DNA of 21,099 bases from Suilimivivens sp964614185 (GTDB taxonomy: Bacteria; Bacillota; Clostridia; Lachnospirales; Lachnospiraceae), in the NCBI GenBank assembly GCA_964614185.1, contig CAZTKJ010000047.1, forward strand, positions 1 through 21,099. Direction: 5' to 3'. A model generated the notes under the pieces. The model was not told the origin of the DNA and ran no database searches. It worked only from the letters and a program-made list of their open reading frames with translations. Position numbers and translations under genes: made by a program. Positions within the stretch are counted from its first letter, which is position 1. Each line of letters begins with the position of its first letter. Below are positions 20,578 to 21,099 of this stretch, piece by piece.

Positions 20578-21099
20578 CACCAATTTTACATTTATTAACA
20601 TAAATCGTCAATACATATTTATTAATAATATAATTTTATTAATTTCAATTGTAATTTTCAACATTTATCGTATACAAAATTATTAGAAAAAATTTCAAAA
20701 GATGACAAGTTGATTTTGCATATTATACATAATAGTTGAATAATTAATAAAGTCAACTTAAATCTTTAAATTCCAATGAAGAATGAAATTCCACTTCATT
20801 TTGAAACTTTGAGTATTTTAAATGCTTTATTTTTAGGATAGAAACATTGATGTTTGCTATAATCATATAGCATTAATCAGAAACATTTTTTAGGTATGAC
20901 GAACAGATTATAGTGGATCAGTGTGCGAAACTAAATTTTGCCGACTACATTAGAAAGATGTGAAAAGTTACTTCTAGGCTGACAGAAAATTATTGAAATT
21001 AATATAAATTATATTATAGCTTATAAATGTGTAGATATGTATCTTTGTTGTGGTCAAGCATTTTTGTAACATTACGACCTAATTGTTGCTATAGGGTTT
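20578..21099. other. AT-rich intergenic stretch
   Basis: No complete gene is visible. The stretch has two small foldbacks: AATGAAG with CTTCATT near 20775-20800, and TGCTATA with TATAGCA near 20855-20875. A short coding-like remnant is listed separately. The rest looks like ordinary AT-rich spacer. Confidence 0.4.
20877..20963 (+). pseudogene. Possible remnant of a MobC-type or other ribbon-helix-helix protein
   Basis: A 28-codon open stretch ends RYDEQIIVDQCAKL then NFADYIRKM. The spacing of DEQIIVDQCAKL and ADYIRKM resembles the helix pair of ribbon-helix-helix mobilisation (MobC-like) proteins, where a strand is followed by an EE...A..L helix and a SEYIRR-like helix. There is no start codon or ribosome site and the frame is closed just upstream. 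This may be chance; the resemblance is from memory. Confidence 0.2.

Overview
The window is low-GC, Gram-positive DNA. Gene style (AGGAGG-type ribosome sites, frequent TTG starts, tail proteins of a kind common in gut Clostridia) suggests a Lachnospiraceae bacterium; that assignment is inference from recalled families, not a search result. Most of the window is a prophage siphovirus-like tail module transcribed on the minus strand, with no capsid, portal, terminase, major tail protein, lysis or integrase gene in view.

Layout from the minus-strand 5' end: (1) 16906-11366, a large tape-measure protein (TMP) that lacks the usual N-terminal TP901-type domain and has no convincing ribosome site; (2) 11271-6778, a tightly packed run of tail-tip genes (small beta protein, short protein, 407-aa modular protein, 309-aa distal-tail-like protein, 588-aa hub-like protein); (3) 6716-2148, a fibre/tip-appendage block of small genes in which the same N- and C-terminal modules recur in new combinations, plus a 35-aa XkdX/CD1375-like gene hidden in another frame; (4) 1975-713, the missing N-terminal part of a TMP, with a good start, ending abruptly. 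The TMP is thus circularly permuted: its front half lies downstream of the genes that should follow its back half. Joining 713 to 16906 in a circle would restore the normal order.

Both broken TMP ends carry foldback DNA. At the front-half end is a 10-bp perfect inverted repeat. At the back-half end is an array of four hairpins, all with 7-nt loops (TGTGGAG three times, TGCAGAG once), different but perfectly paired stems, and a 23-24 bp period. I do not recognise this array and regard it, together with the split TMP, as the main novelty candidate.

The module is bracketed by two copies of one IS256-family element facing outwards: the first 53 bases (minus strand, cut by the window edge, 49/53 identical) and a near-complete copy at about 17774-19180, whose transposase has a nonsense codon at codon 7. 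Between the hairpin array and the right IS lie a plus-strand 164-aa membrane-anchored protein and a foldback segment of about 100 bp that could be a structured RNA. Beyond the IS is a minus-strand 442-aa membrane-anchored coiled-coil protein with MORN-like repeats, then AT-rich DNA with a possible gene remnant. The simplest overall reading is a degraded, rearranged tail module, but the exact complementarity of the TMP halves and the hairpins at both breakpoints deserve a direct test for a circular or recombining form.
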